Made by a program: the position numbers and the translations under genes. The notes beneath the pieces are model-generated. The model did not search any database, was not told the origin of the DNA, and saw only the letters and a list, made by a program, of their open reading frames with translations. 64,000 nt of DNA from Dryomyza anilis (lineage: Eukaryota > Arthropoda > Insecta > Diptera > Dryomyzidae). The DNA is taken from contig OX638131.1 in NCBI GenBank assembly GCA_951804985.1, forward strand, positions 36,301,544 through 36,365,543, in the 5' to 3' direction. Within the stretch, counting starts at the first letter, position 1. Every line of letters begins with the position of its first letter. This document shows, piece by piece, positions 22,741 through 33,279 of this stretch.

Positions 22741-23299
22741 CACATTTGTATTTAAAAAAAACTTTAATTTGTCTTCAAATATTTAGATAAATTACTATAT
22801 ATGTTTTCAATTTTACTACACATTTATTTTACATCAAGCAAAAGCTATTATAAAACTATATATTCATGTAATTTGACTACATTTTGCATTTATTTAGTAT
22901 TCGAAAATCTTAGTCTCGAAAAAATGATTATTTTTATTTATTTAACATCAAGCTAATTATTAAAATATTACTACATAAACAATAATTTTTCCTACATACT
23001 GTACTTATATTAAATTTAAAGTAAAACTTAAGTATGTTATTCGTTACCTATAGTAAGTAAAAGTAAATTATTTAAACATTGGTTAATTTAAATATGAAAA
23101 TACTTAAAGTCTCCATTCTGCAATGAACTACATACTGACGCATTAAATACAGAAAATATTCTTACGCTTCGCTTTCAAGGGTTTAAATTTGGTAGATAAC
23201 TTACATCTTATTCCATACGAAGATCGTCTGAAACCACTAAATTCTAGGTTCTCAAAGTCACTTGGAGAACGTAGAAAGATGGCCAATTTAATTTACATA
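22741..23299. other. Intergenic DNA, nothing recognised
   Basis: AT-rich; no gene. Confidence 0.5.
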
Positions 23300-24250
23300 T
23301 ATCAATTAATAACACTACACAACAGCTATTCTGTGCAGCAGTCAAGATTATTTTTTTATTATGTAAAATGACGCCCTGATTCCGAAAATATGGTTTAATA
23401 ATGTTTCTTTTGATAGGTTTACAAAATATGGGCCAATAACTTTTGAACCGAGATTTCATAAAGGTGTTCACATATATTTGTAAATATCTCGCGTTCTAAA
23501 TAACACATATGATCAAGTGTTATATCGAATGAAAGGTAATTGAATGTCAAATAAATATTTTTCAGAACGTTTTTAAATTGGTTTATTAGTTTAAGAGAAC
23601 TCGATAGGAGAACTTGAAAAAATAAAAAATAAAAAATGTAAGCAGGTCGCTCTCATTTTTGAGCTTCTATTGATAGATGATTATATAATAATAGTTTGGC
23701 GCTACAGTCCTGTATAGAACTTCGGCCGAGCTCTCTCACGATTTTGATCTGTGCGTGTTATATTTGTACTCAAAGTGGTGGGACCTATAGTTTATTGCCG
23801 AATCCGAACGGCGGGCGAGAGCTTTTCATAGGTAAGTGATATTACAAACTGTGCATCGTCTTGCGTTTTCGCCATTTTTTAAATGCATTTTTGAATAGAA
23901 TTTGGTCGAAAAAATTTACATTTTTCGAGTTCTTCTATAGAGTTCTCTTAAACCAGTGAACCAATTCCAAAGTGTTGTAAGAAATGTTTATTGGATATTT
24001 AATTACCTTTCATTCTATATAACAATTGAGCATATGAGTTTATGAAGAGATATTTACAAATATTTGTGACCACCTTTTTGAAAGCTCTGTACAGAAGTCA
24101 TATCCCGAAATCTTGTAAACCTATCCATAGAACATTTTTTAATTCATATATTCCAATTCTGCGAGTCATTTCCAATAATACAAAAATAATGGAATTTACT
24201 GCGAAAACTTTTTTTCTCATTTTGCTGTGTAGTGTAATCAATCAATTTTT
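23300..24250. mobile_element. Fold-back element with arms of about 340 bp, SINE inserted in the middle
   Basis: The left arm (about 23300-23640) and the right arm (about 23905-24250) are inverted copies. Matching blocks include ATTTGTAAATATCTC against GAGATATTTACAAAT, GAATGAAAGGTAATT against AATTACCTTTCATTC, GTTTAAGAGAACTC against GAGTTCTCTTAAAC, and ACACTACACA against TGTGTAGTGT. The loop contains a SINE fragment (23685-23836). Open frames 23189-23371, 23244-23471 and 24042-24413 are parts of the arms. Confidence 0.85.
23685..23836 (-). mobile_element. SINE fragment (3' half) inside the fold-back element
   Basis: It matches the tail and body of the SINE, from AATAATAGTTTGGCGCTACA to GCGAGAGCTTTTCATAGG, then ends abruptly. 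The polymerase III head is absent. In SINE orientation this is a 5'-truncated copy. Confidence 0.85.
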
Positions 24251-24489
24251 ATGTCACCAAAATCCGAGCCCTGTTCATAACTTTGGTCAGATCGACGCGA
24301 ATTTCATAGGATTTACTTCAAAATATACTAAAATAAATACTATTAAAATATTGTTAGTTTTGTATGAAAAAACAAACTTTAATTATACAATTAAGTCATA
24401 TAATTCCGCTTAAACTACTGACTTTTTTCGGAATGTGGCAATTTTGACGATTTAGCGAATTTCGGGATCTCGATATCATGGAAGTGACA

Positions 24490-24860
24490 TCACTAATACA
24501 CACACATTCCGAAATAACCGCAACTGTGACACACACACTTATACAAAAGCACAGACATACAACTGTCCTTATGCGAATATTTAAAAATTGTCCTTGTTAA
24601 ATTGCTGTTGTTGTGGCTTCTGTAACTACTATTATTGCAGTTGTTGTTACTGTCAACAAGCACACAAGCAAAACACACACACATACGCTCAAAAACACAC
24701 ACACATTCAAATACATATACATATGTAAATTTGCGTTGTGTTGCGTATTTTAAACACGCACGTTGTTAAACCGCACACAAACATACAGACAGACAGTCGA
24801 AAACACACAGACACACACACACATGCATGCATATATCTATATTCATACATTTATATATGT
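24490..24860. repeat. CA-microsatellite-rich stretch
   Basis: Short (CA)n runs recur at 24497, 24533, 24673, 24697 and 24806-24825, with ATACATATAC-type words. No gene. Confidence 0.8.
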
Positions 24861-26702
24861 ATGATATTTATATATGTGGGTAAATGTCTCACTCCTCTGA
24901 TTTCCAACTTATGATGTTGTCAAAAGGATTAAATGTTTGAATTTTTGACATTTTGTGAAGCATTTTGAATTTGAAATCAGTTTTTAAATTGCACTCTTGA
25001 ATTATGAATTTCATGTTGTCAGTATTAATAGCTCTACACAAATTCTAATGTGTAGGTGTTGGGTGGGTGTTGTGTGTTTGGCAACAGATTTTGTATATGG
25101 GAAATGCTAAAATGTTGTCAAATGTCGGAATGAAAATTTTACTGCATAATTTAGTTAACATTGTGAATGCATTTAATAGGCTTGTATCCTTGACAACTTC
25201 AGGCTTTTTCGCTATTTACAATATCAGCACAGCTTTGAATAGAATTTAAACATGTAATGTCATTATTTAAACCCTTTTGAATTGGAGATTTTTAGGGTGC
25301 GCGCTCTACGATTGTCTACTGGTACAACAATGAAAATTTTCTGCAGTTAAATTTTGAGGTACTTCCTAGTAAAAACAAAATATTAAAGTGATTTGCCATA
25401 GTTTTTATAGACATCTGCGCAAATGCATTTGAAAAACACTTTAAGACAATAATTTTATTTCAAACCATTTACTGTCGTCGACTCTATGCTTGAAAATCAA
25501 ATAAATCTGTTGCTCATAACAACAATGCACAAGTACTGTCAATACAAAACACAAACAAAACGTAGTTGTAGTGAAGAGGTCTATAATGATGTGCAATAAA
25601 AATTTAATTACTGAAATGTACTGCTAATGACACTGAGTACTCAGTTCATTTTACATATTTTATTTATCATTTTTACTATAAGAAAATTGAAATATAGAAA
25701 CAAGGTATAAGAAAATCATTTAATGTTTTATATTCAGTTTTTTATATATCGAAAAACATTTTTTTCATTATTTAATTAAAAAAAAATGTTTGTTTGATTT
25801 TTTTATTGCTTTTCGACCAATGCGTTGATTTTGTTGTTCAATTTTTTTTTACATTTTCTTTTCAAATAATGTAAACACATAAATATGAACAACAACATTA
25901 CTTGCGTCGATGTGTTGTTGTTTTCAATGTTCATCTTGTTACTCGTTACCCGCTGCACTCACTCACTGTACTTGCTGAATTTAGTTTGGTTTTGTTTTTC
26001 AAAACATTGAATGTCTTAACAAAAAATAGTCGTGACACTACTTGATACCAATGAAATAAATACTGCTGTGCTGTGAAGTCGCTGGAGAGACTTCTCTCAT
26101 ACTATAGACTGCCATTGTAAAATGTAATCAATTCTGTAGAGTGCAGTAGTGCATATTTTGCAGAGGGAACTTCAAATTCATTTGTGCAGATTTTCAGTTT
26201 TTATTGCATTCTATAGATTTTTTCTATACGAGAATTATTCTTAATTTGTAAATATCATTTACTTTAATTTATATAAGTTCAACATTATAATAAATACAAT
26301 TCACGTCTGCTTAGTGTCTACATATTTTCTTTAATAAATGCATTGACAAATTGCTGTATATAAATTAAAAATATGTGTGTGATTTCAATGATTAATAATG
26401 AATTCACATGAAATTCTAATGAAAACACGCCAATATCATCTCGTATTACTAACCAAAACACAACGTCATTTTGAGCTACTGTCAAATTGTTGAACGCATA
26501 ACACGAGACGGAGGCAATACGACTGTACGAAGGTGATTCATATGTTGTCGGGGGAATATTAATGAATAAATACGGATAGAGAATCACACACAATATGAGA
26601 AAGAGAAATATATTTAGATAAAATGAGATTTATAAAATGCAGCTCTTTGCATATGAAAAGCTTTCGTTTTAAAAGAGTTAAATTAAACAAATTTGTATAG
26701 CT
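24861..26702. other. Intergenic DNA, no supportable gene
   Basis: The short open frames here (25067-25249, 26318-26593, 26559-26768) lack motifs; the last overlaps the SINE. No repeat shared with the rest of the window was found. Confidence 0.5.
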
Positions 26703-27016
26703 TAATAATAATAATAATAGTTTGGCGCTACAGTCCTGTACAGAACTTCGGCCGAGCTCTCTCACCATTTTCAGCTGTGCGTGTTATATTTGTACTCAAA
26801 GTGGTGGGACCTACAGTTTATTGCCGAATCCGAACGGCGGGTGAGAGCTTTTCATAGGCAATGGTTTTACTCTCGTAGGTTTGCCATTTACTGACGAGAG
26901 GTAGCGCGGTATAGAAAAATGTTTCTATGAAAAGATGTTGTTAGCCCCAGTCCAGGCTTGAACCGGGGACCTTTCGACTCGCAGTCCAACGCACTAACCA
27001 CTGAGCTACCGCGGCT
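26703..27016 (-). mobile_element. tRNA-derived SINE, best-preserved full-length copy
   Basis: On the minus strand it starts AGCCGCGGTAGCTCAGTGG (A box), then CGGTTCAAGCC (B box), then GGACTGGGGCTAACAACATC, a body and an (ATT)n tail. The flanks TAGCTTA (left) and TAGCTTTA (right) look like a short, slightly decayed target-site duplication. I use it as the reference for the other copies. Confidence 0.9.
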
Positions 27017-29020
27017 AGCTTTACAATTACATATATGTGAGCTAAGAAAAAGGCAAATTGAATTGCAAAAATGGTTTCGTGCTTAAAATATATGTGCTAG
27101 TTTAAGTTATAGCAAACGTAGTTTTTCGGTTTTTCGGCTCTAAGTGCACCGTAATTATGTACAAAAAGTCAAAAATGTTGGCACTATCGCCCCCTAGGAT
27201 TATCCAATAACGAAAAAAGAATGTGCAGTCTCGGAGACCTAACATTCCACGAAGCTTTCTTAAATAACTTCTATAAAATAAGTTCGATCTCGTTGCTTTT
27301 ATTACCAAAAAATTGCATGTACCGTAAAAAACTTCGACAAAACATATTGATATCTACATGCCATGTAGGTCCAATTTTACGATCGATATCGATACTATAA
27401 AGTGTCCGATATCGTGTGAATTCTTCTTCTTCTCGCATCGATATCGAAAGAAATGGCATACTGGGATATTGTTACATCTAGAGGGAACAACTTTTTTTTA
27501 ATAAAAATATCTTTCTTTCTATGATTTTTCTTCTTGGCAGATTTTTGAAGGGTGTAAACGAAAAATGTGGTTATTGTGGGCAAAGCAAATAATGCAAAAA
27601 ATTCCGTTAATATAAAAATTGTCTGATTTATGACAAACAAAAAAATTAATAAGTTTTCAGTTATAAGTGATCGATCATGTTGTCAACAAAAAAATTCGAA
27701 AAAGTTGGAAAACAAATTGTGGACAATTTATGTAACTGACCGTTCTTGCATAGAATTATTGCAAGTATAGCATGTGAATCCCGGGAAATTGCTAAAAATA
27801 TGACAATTCGGTTTCGAAAGATCATCTATTTATGAAGTAAACGTGAATCAGGTCAAAAATCAGAATTTGCAGCGAAAGTTAAGTGTTAGATCTAAACCCA
27901 ACAATCAATAAGAGATGTGGCAAAAATATTTAATATATTTCACATTTTCAAAAAGTAAAAATCAGATTTAAATGGAGATCATTTAAAGTTCTAAAGAAAA
28001 TCGTTGAAAATTGAAAGCCGTATAGAATCATATGATACAATTTGTTTTAGATATTTCAAGCATATTCTCGGCAAACACACTGATAAATGGAATATTCAGT
28101 GAAGTGTTAAATTTGAATGGTGATTCACGACATATTTTTGGAAAAGAGACAACTTGTGATACAAACTCCGCCTTTGTTTATTTAAAATATGTCGAAAAAA
28201 GATTTAAAAACTGCTTCGACGAAAGAAGAAATTCTGACAACGAGATTGAATTAATTAATTTTAGTTCTGAAACTCACAAAAACTATTGTACATTTTTCTC
28301 ATAAAATGTACATATATTACATAAACAAAGGCACATTCTGTTTTCGTTGGTATCGTATATAAATCGCATGACAACAGACAGACAACCTTTCTTGCATATT
28401 GCATGTGTGTGTATTTTAGTACAACCATCCACTTGGCAACCAAAACATCTTGTACAATAACACCCATGAGTTGTGTTTGTTGTGCAAAGCAATTTCCCGC
28501 GAAAAATCATGCATAGTCGCACTACGAACGACACTATCGTATCGAAGAAAGAAGAAACAAATAGATTTGTCTATTTTATTCTTGGAGTTGCATGTTTTTT
28601 TGTTGAATTACCGCTATACAAGTGATCGAAGAAAACAATAGCAAAATAAAGTTCAGACAAAATACGTCGTTCTGGGAATTATTTTTCTTAAAAAAATCAA
28701 CATGTGTACATAACATGTTTTTATGCACAAAGAAGTTATTTCAGAACTCCAAATATAAATGAAATGTTAGCACGTCTTGTATTTTAAAGCTATATTTCGG
28801 TTACGGTTTCAATCCTTGCTATATATGTATGTTTTTTATTCTAAATAGTAGTCTAAAAGGGCTTTTACTATTGCAATTTTCTTAAAAACTTTACGTGATC
28901 CAACAAAACAAAATTATGGAGTCAAATGAGAACACTTGAATTATATAGTAATGATGTATGGTATGATTATGATTAATTAGAAAATTCATATTAATTAAGT
29001 AGTTTGGCATTTTTGCCTCA
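27017..29020. other. Intergenic DNA upstream of the acidic-protein gene
   Basis: There is no supportable gene. The 90-codon frame at 28032-28304 (+) is unrecognised. It has somewhat balanced codons, so it could be a decayed coding fragment, but I see no domain. A GATATCGATATC-rich patch lies at 27345-27450. Confidence 0.4.
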
Positions 29021-29041
29021 GAGAGAAAGAGAGAGAGAGAG
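29021..29041 (+). promoter_or_regulatory. GA tract, possible GAGA-factor site
   Basis: A 21-base nearly pure GA run lies about 115 bases upstream of a TATA box. In flies such runs upstream of promoters are bound by GAGA factor (Trl). The role here is inferred from position. Confidence 0.45.
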
Positions 29042-29154
29042 TGTTAAAAAGGGGAATTTATCATTCTGAGCCCAGCTTAAAGCTTATGCTCAGCATGCTT
29101 AAAAAAGAGATACTCTGCGAGTGTGAGCTTTCGCTTACCGGATGATATTAACGT

Positions 29155-29162
29155 TATATAAA
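29155..29162 (+). promoter_or_regulatory. TATA box TATATAAA of the acidic-protein gene
   Basis: A perfect TATATAAA in a locally GC-richer setting. Start of transcription is expected at about 29185-29190. The next coding frame on this strand begins 200-310 bases downstream. Confidence 0.55.
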
Positions 29163-29264
29163 ACTGGCTGCGGTTTGAACTGTGTTTACTATATCGCAGA
29201 ATCCATAGTTGTGGTTAAACCGTTTCGAAACCGCTCTATTTTCTTCATTTAATTTTATTTCGTG

Positions 29265-29475
29265 GTAAGTGTTGCATGTACTGTCATTAGCTCTATTTTA
29301 AGCTGTTGCTTCAAAACTAACAAATTTCTAACGCAACCACAACACACTCTCTTAATGATCATAATTTTATTTTTTGTTTCTTCCCTAAAATTTCATGCAC
29401 TCCTTCAAATACTCTACACTTTATTTGGTATTCTTGGTTTCTTGCACTTCCTGCACCTCCTGTGAATCCATGCAG
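29265..29475 (+). other. Candidate 211-bp intron in the 5' leader
   Basis: CGTG|GTAAGT at 29265 is a consensus donor with no ATG between the TATA box and it. A long pyrimidine-rich tract ends at CCATGCAG (29475), a good acceptor. If used, the first 27 codons of the longer frame are intronic and translation would start at Met34 (29494). The alternative is that the T-rich stretch encodes a signal peptide from ATG 29395. I cannot decide from sequence. Confidence 0.4.
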
Positions 29476-30411
29476 CTCGCAGTTGCCATTGAAATGTTGC
29501 CAACTACTTCGACAAATGATGCAGCCGATGATGTTGCCAACTTAAATGCTGCATTCGTTACAGACAATACGCTCGGAAACGGAAGCGTAGAACCGGAAAC
29601 CAATAAGGCGGCGGCGGACCAGGACAATATGGAGGAGACGGCCGTGGTGCCGGCGCTACAGAACGAGGATGACGCCGAGTCTGCGGGCAGCCATCTGCTG
29701 TACAACGAACCACTAACTGTTGAGGACAACAATGGCGATGCCGCTGACAACTTTAATGAATCAAATGACGAGCACGAGCAGCTCTTGAAGGACATGAATT
29801 CTATGCAAGCGACGGCAGCGGCAGACGCCCGGGAGGAGGCGGCCGAGGCTGCAGATGTCGAAGATAATGATGAGGACATTGACGACGCTGACGAGTTGAC
29901 AGCTGAATTGGATGAAGACGAGGACGACATCGAGCAGGAAGAGGACAACGCGACGGCTAACGATGCTGTCAATGCGGAATTTGATGCTGAGTCGATTTCA
30001 ATTTCGCAGGAAAATCACAACGAAGATGGCGCTGACAAATCAACCATGAAACACTCAAATTATGCAGCTAACAAACACCGTGAAGATGTTTCATCCTCGG
30101 ACGACGAGGACGAGGCGGCAGTAGTTATGAGCGCGCCCTTCAACTCCGAGTGGGGATCGCTGGCGGAGGACTTGGGCCATGCCAACGATGCAGATAACAA
30201 TTTGAGCAACGACATCGATATCTACGATGTGGTACCAATTGATCTGTCCAACGACTTGGCTGTCAACGACATTGCGGCCTCGCAGTCCGATTTTCCTATC
30301 AATCCAGATGCGGAATTCGTCGATGTAGCTGGTGTGATAACGACTGGTGATGCCGGTATGATGATGCCAAAGTTCGAGAAGTTATCGATGGGTGCCGCAC
30401 TCAACTACTGA
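29395..30411 (+). CDS. Highly acidic protein of unknown function, 338 or 305 residues
   Basis: This long open frame has GC-rich, clearly coding codon use that contrasts with its AT-rich surroundings. From ATG 29395 the protein has 338 residues with a hydrophobic start (residues 8-17, then three Cys) that could be a signal peptide. From ATG 29494 (Met34) it has 305 residues and no such segment. It is dominated by Asp, Glu, Ala and Asn. An Ala/Glu-rich helical-looking part (137-155) leads into a nearly continuous acidic block (154-184), and SSSDDEDE at 233-240 is an ideal casein kinase 2 site. FNSEWGSLAEDLG (249-261) and FPINPDAEFVDVA (300-312) are the most ordered parts. The latter resembles a PAM2 motif (the PABP MLLE-binding consensus LNPxAxxFxP), but Asp replaces the final Pro. 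The C-terminus is FEKLSMGAALNY, followed by TGA. I do not recognise the family. TATA box, GA tract and poly(A) signal make a compact gene. Low-complexity acidity limits any function call. Confidence 0.8.
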   Translation: MHSFKYSTLYLVFLVSCTSCTSCESMQLAVAIEMLPTTSTNDAADDVANLNAAFVTDNTLGNGSVEPETNKAAADQDNMEETAVVPALQNEDDAESAGSHLLYNEPLTVEDNNGDAADNFNESNDEHEQLLKDMNSMQATAAADAREEAAEAADVEDNDEDIDDADELTAELDEDEDDIEQEEDNATANDAVNAEFDAESISISQENHNEDGADKSTMKHSNYAANKHREDVSSSDDEDEAAVVMSAPFNSEWGSLAEDLGHANDADNNLSNDIDIYDVVPIDLSNDLAVNDIAASQSDFPINPDAEFVDVAGVITTGDAGMMMPKFEKLSMGAALNY

Positions 30412-30854
30412 TAGAGTAGCGTTATCAGACATATTTGCGGTATTTGCAATGAGTCTGGATTGCGATATTTTAATGCGAATTCGCGCGAATATGCGAAATG
30501 AGTCAGTCGACGGCTTAGTGAAGACTGTGACTAATTCATTGCATCAAAAATATATTTTAGAAGATATTATGTTATTTATTGAAGTCATTATCAAATGTGT
30601 GTGCTTTAGGTTTTTGTGTACATAATTTAATTATTTAAATTTATGCATTTAGTTTGTCTCACAAAATACTCATCTCTCTCATCTGTTAAGTATTATATTC
30701 TTTAGTCTAAAGAGTTTTTAAGTTATTCGTAAGTTATGTTTATCATTTAATGTTATGCAAAATGCTATTTATTCATGAATTTTAAGTAATACCTAATCAG
30801 TTATTTTGAAATTACGAGATTTTAATTTAAGTTGTATTTTAAATAATATACAAA

Positions 30855-30860
30855 AATAAA
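30855..30860 (+). terminator. Candidate poly(A) signal AATAAA for the acidic-protein gene
   Basis: AATAAATAAAATAAT starts about 445 bases after the stop codon, downstream of AT-rich 3' UTR-like sequence and before the next repeat. Confidence 0.5.
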
Positions 30861-31334
30861 TAAAATAATTTATTCATTGGTATTTAATATGAAATTTTCA
30901 TTTTGGGATTACCATGCATTGGGTAAGTTTTTATTTTAAGTGAGTTATTCCAACACTTAGTTATATATATATTGATAGTTTGATAAATTTAAAAAATTTC
31001 AAAATATAGCAACACATATAACCAACGAACGAATATCCCCTACTTCCATAGAATTGATTGAAACTTGGTAAAGTTAAGAGTTTCTAAAAATACATCCGCG
31101 TATAAAAATGAATTGTTTCTCATTTTTCTTCATTGGGATTATGTATTTTTGAAAAAAATTACTTTTAATATTTGTGCACATTAATAAAATAATAGAAAAG
31201 TTTCTTTCTTCAAATATATGAATGATATCGACCTTCATATTCCCTCTCATATTCAAAAACCAAAACTTGGTAAGTCTACTTATAATGTAACAAAATTTAA
31301 GAATTTCCAAGTTAAAATCAAAAATAGTAAATCT
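30861..31334. other. Intergenic DNA, nothing recognised
   Basis: AT-rich; no gene. Confidence 0.5.
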
Positions 31335-31954
31335 AACGAGTTGGGAAAGTTAGGTCACATGGGAATACCCTACACCTTTGGTGGGGATATTAATGTGGGA
31401 TATTTAATTGCATACCTTAATTTTAAAGTTTTTAATTATGCTGAACCTCCCCACCCTCAGAATATTATTCACATATCAGAAATATACGTTTTAAATCCCC
31501 ATAAATTAAAAAATTGATATAAAATTATAAAAAACTAAAAAAAAAAATAGAAAAATATAATTGGACGGACCACGCCTATATTTAAAATTGTGTAAGGCTA
31601 ATATTACATAGATTTGATTTTAATAATTAACGAATCAAATTTCCACTATGAAAACCCGGGAAATAATGAAAAAAAAATGTGGGCGGATCACGCCCATTTT
31701 TGGACCACATATTTTTAGGTGAATTATAACAATATGTTTAAAATTTTATAACTGAACCTTGAATAACTTTCGAGTTATTAGTTCCGAAAGAGTTATATAA
31801 AAGTGACTTGTATGGGAGGTGGGCGTGTCCGTTGACCGATTTGGCTCATTTTCAAACTTAATTCCTACTTTTGGCTAAAATATATTGAGACGAAATTTCA
31901 TCGCATTCTGATCAGTATTTCTCAAGTTATTCTGTATTCTGTATTCGGACAGCA

Positions 31955-32006
<52 letters not shown>

Positions 32007-32147
32007 GGACATGGCTAAACGGACTCGGGTTGTGATGCTGATCAAGGATATATATACTTTTCTATACCGGACACGCCTCCTAAGGGGCGTTACAATATAT
32101 GCACAAAGTTAATATACCCTGTACCTCATAGGTGTAGGGTATAAAAA
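31335..32147 (+). repeat. Family A element, full-length copy A4
   Basis: Complete from AACGAGTTGGGAAAGTTAGG to GGTGTAGGGTATAAAAA. It has the longest (GACA)n tract of the family at 31954-32008, with about 13 units. Otherwise colinear with A2 and A5. Confidence 0.93.
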
Positions 32148-33244
32148 GTGTCCGGTTTGACGAGGAATGGCCGATGTACATTTGACATTTCTTATTAATT
32201 TTGCCATTTTACAAACAATGGCTTATTTAGTTGTTTTGTGTTACCTAAAAAGTGTGTCTGTCGAAAGAGTAATTTATCACAATTGAAATTGAGAAAATTA
32301 CAAATGAAGTCAGTGATAACGGTTCCGATTCTGGTTTCAAGACCATTTATAATAGCGATTTCGGTCCCACATATACATTTTAAAAGTGTTCCGATTCCGA
32401 CTATAAAATCGAAACCGGTTCCCATTTAAGTTCCTCGTTATTAAATGATTTATGTATGTACTGTCGGCGTGCGAAAATAATAATTTCATTTTAAAATGAA
32501 ATATATCAAATTTATTTGTAATTTATTTGTAATTTATTCAATTTAATCCATAATTATAAATACAATAATACGTCACGAAATAGATATCCCATGTGCAGTA
32601 CATTTCCAAATTTCGTTTTATTTTTGTTTTGTTATGTCAAAATTTCAAAAATTTCAGTTCAGTCGCTCAGAAGAATACGTTAAAGGCTGGTGTGTCAAAC
32701 ATTTTTTGTAATCCTATTTAGAATGCCGAGTCAAACAAACACCAGTAAGTAGTTTCCCCATAATGCGTATGTTTTTTTTTTTTGAAAATTTGACAACAAA
32801 ACATCGCGAACCTATATTTTAGGAAAAAAAAAGTAAGAGATAAATTAATGTGTTAAATTATGTTCGAAACAATAAGGTAACAAAAATATCGTTTTTGATT
32901 TTTTGCAAAAACTAATATCTGGACACAGATTTTTTTTGACAATGATCCGTAGGCCGTGGTTCTTATTTTATTTTGTGATAAAATTTGCATCTGTAGCATG
33001 TCGAAATTGTGCGAGATAGTACCAATAGCGAAACTACCAAAAACGACAATTTTTCGCTACTTTGACTCAATTTTTTGCAAAATGTCACGTGGTGGGTAAA
33101 TATTGAGTACTCAGCAATAATCAGGAGACCAAAACCTACTAGAAATTATAAGTTTCATTTCGGTTGAATCCAACAACCTTCAATTTGTAGAACAGTGTAA
33201 ACAAAAAATCTCTATTTATCGCAGGAGACATACTGAGTTAAAAA
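32148..33244. other. Intergenic DNA, possibly the body of a decayed hAT element
   Basis: No supportable gene. CCGGTTTGACGAGGAATGG and the repeated GTTCCGATTC words (32320-32420) are unassigned. The right end of a hAT-like element follows at 33245; its left end was not found. Confidence 0.4.
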
Positions 33245-33279
33245 GGGTGTCGCGACACCAAAAAGGTTGGGAACCACTG
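33245..33279. mobile_element. hAT-type terminal inverted repeat remnant
   Basis: The inverse of this stretch begins CAGTGGTTCCCAACCTTTTT and continues GGTGTCGCGACACC. That is the characteristic end of a widespread hAT group (CAGTGGTTC...TTTTTGG, then TCGCGRC). Only one end is visible, so this is a solo or strongly decayed copy. The following eight bases are GTCTAGAA; no matching copy was found upstream. Confidence 0.65.

Noticed and set aside
24042..24413. 123-codon plus-strand frame
   Set aside because: Lies mostly in the right arm of the fold-back element; no motif.
27660..28010. Possible Tc1/mariner transposase N-terminal remnant (words like SIRDVAKIFNI)
   Set aside because: Several stops and frame changes, only a weak helix-turn-helix-like similarity, no terminal repeats and no catalytic DDE part visible.
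29421..29972. 183-codon Ser/Ala-rich frame on the minus strand
   Set aside because: Shadow of the acidic-protein gene; Asp/Glu codons read as Ser/Leu/Phe on the opposite strand.
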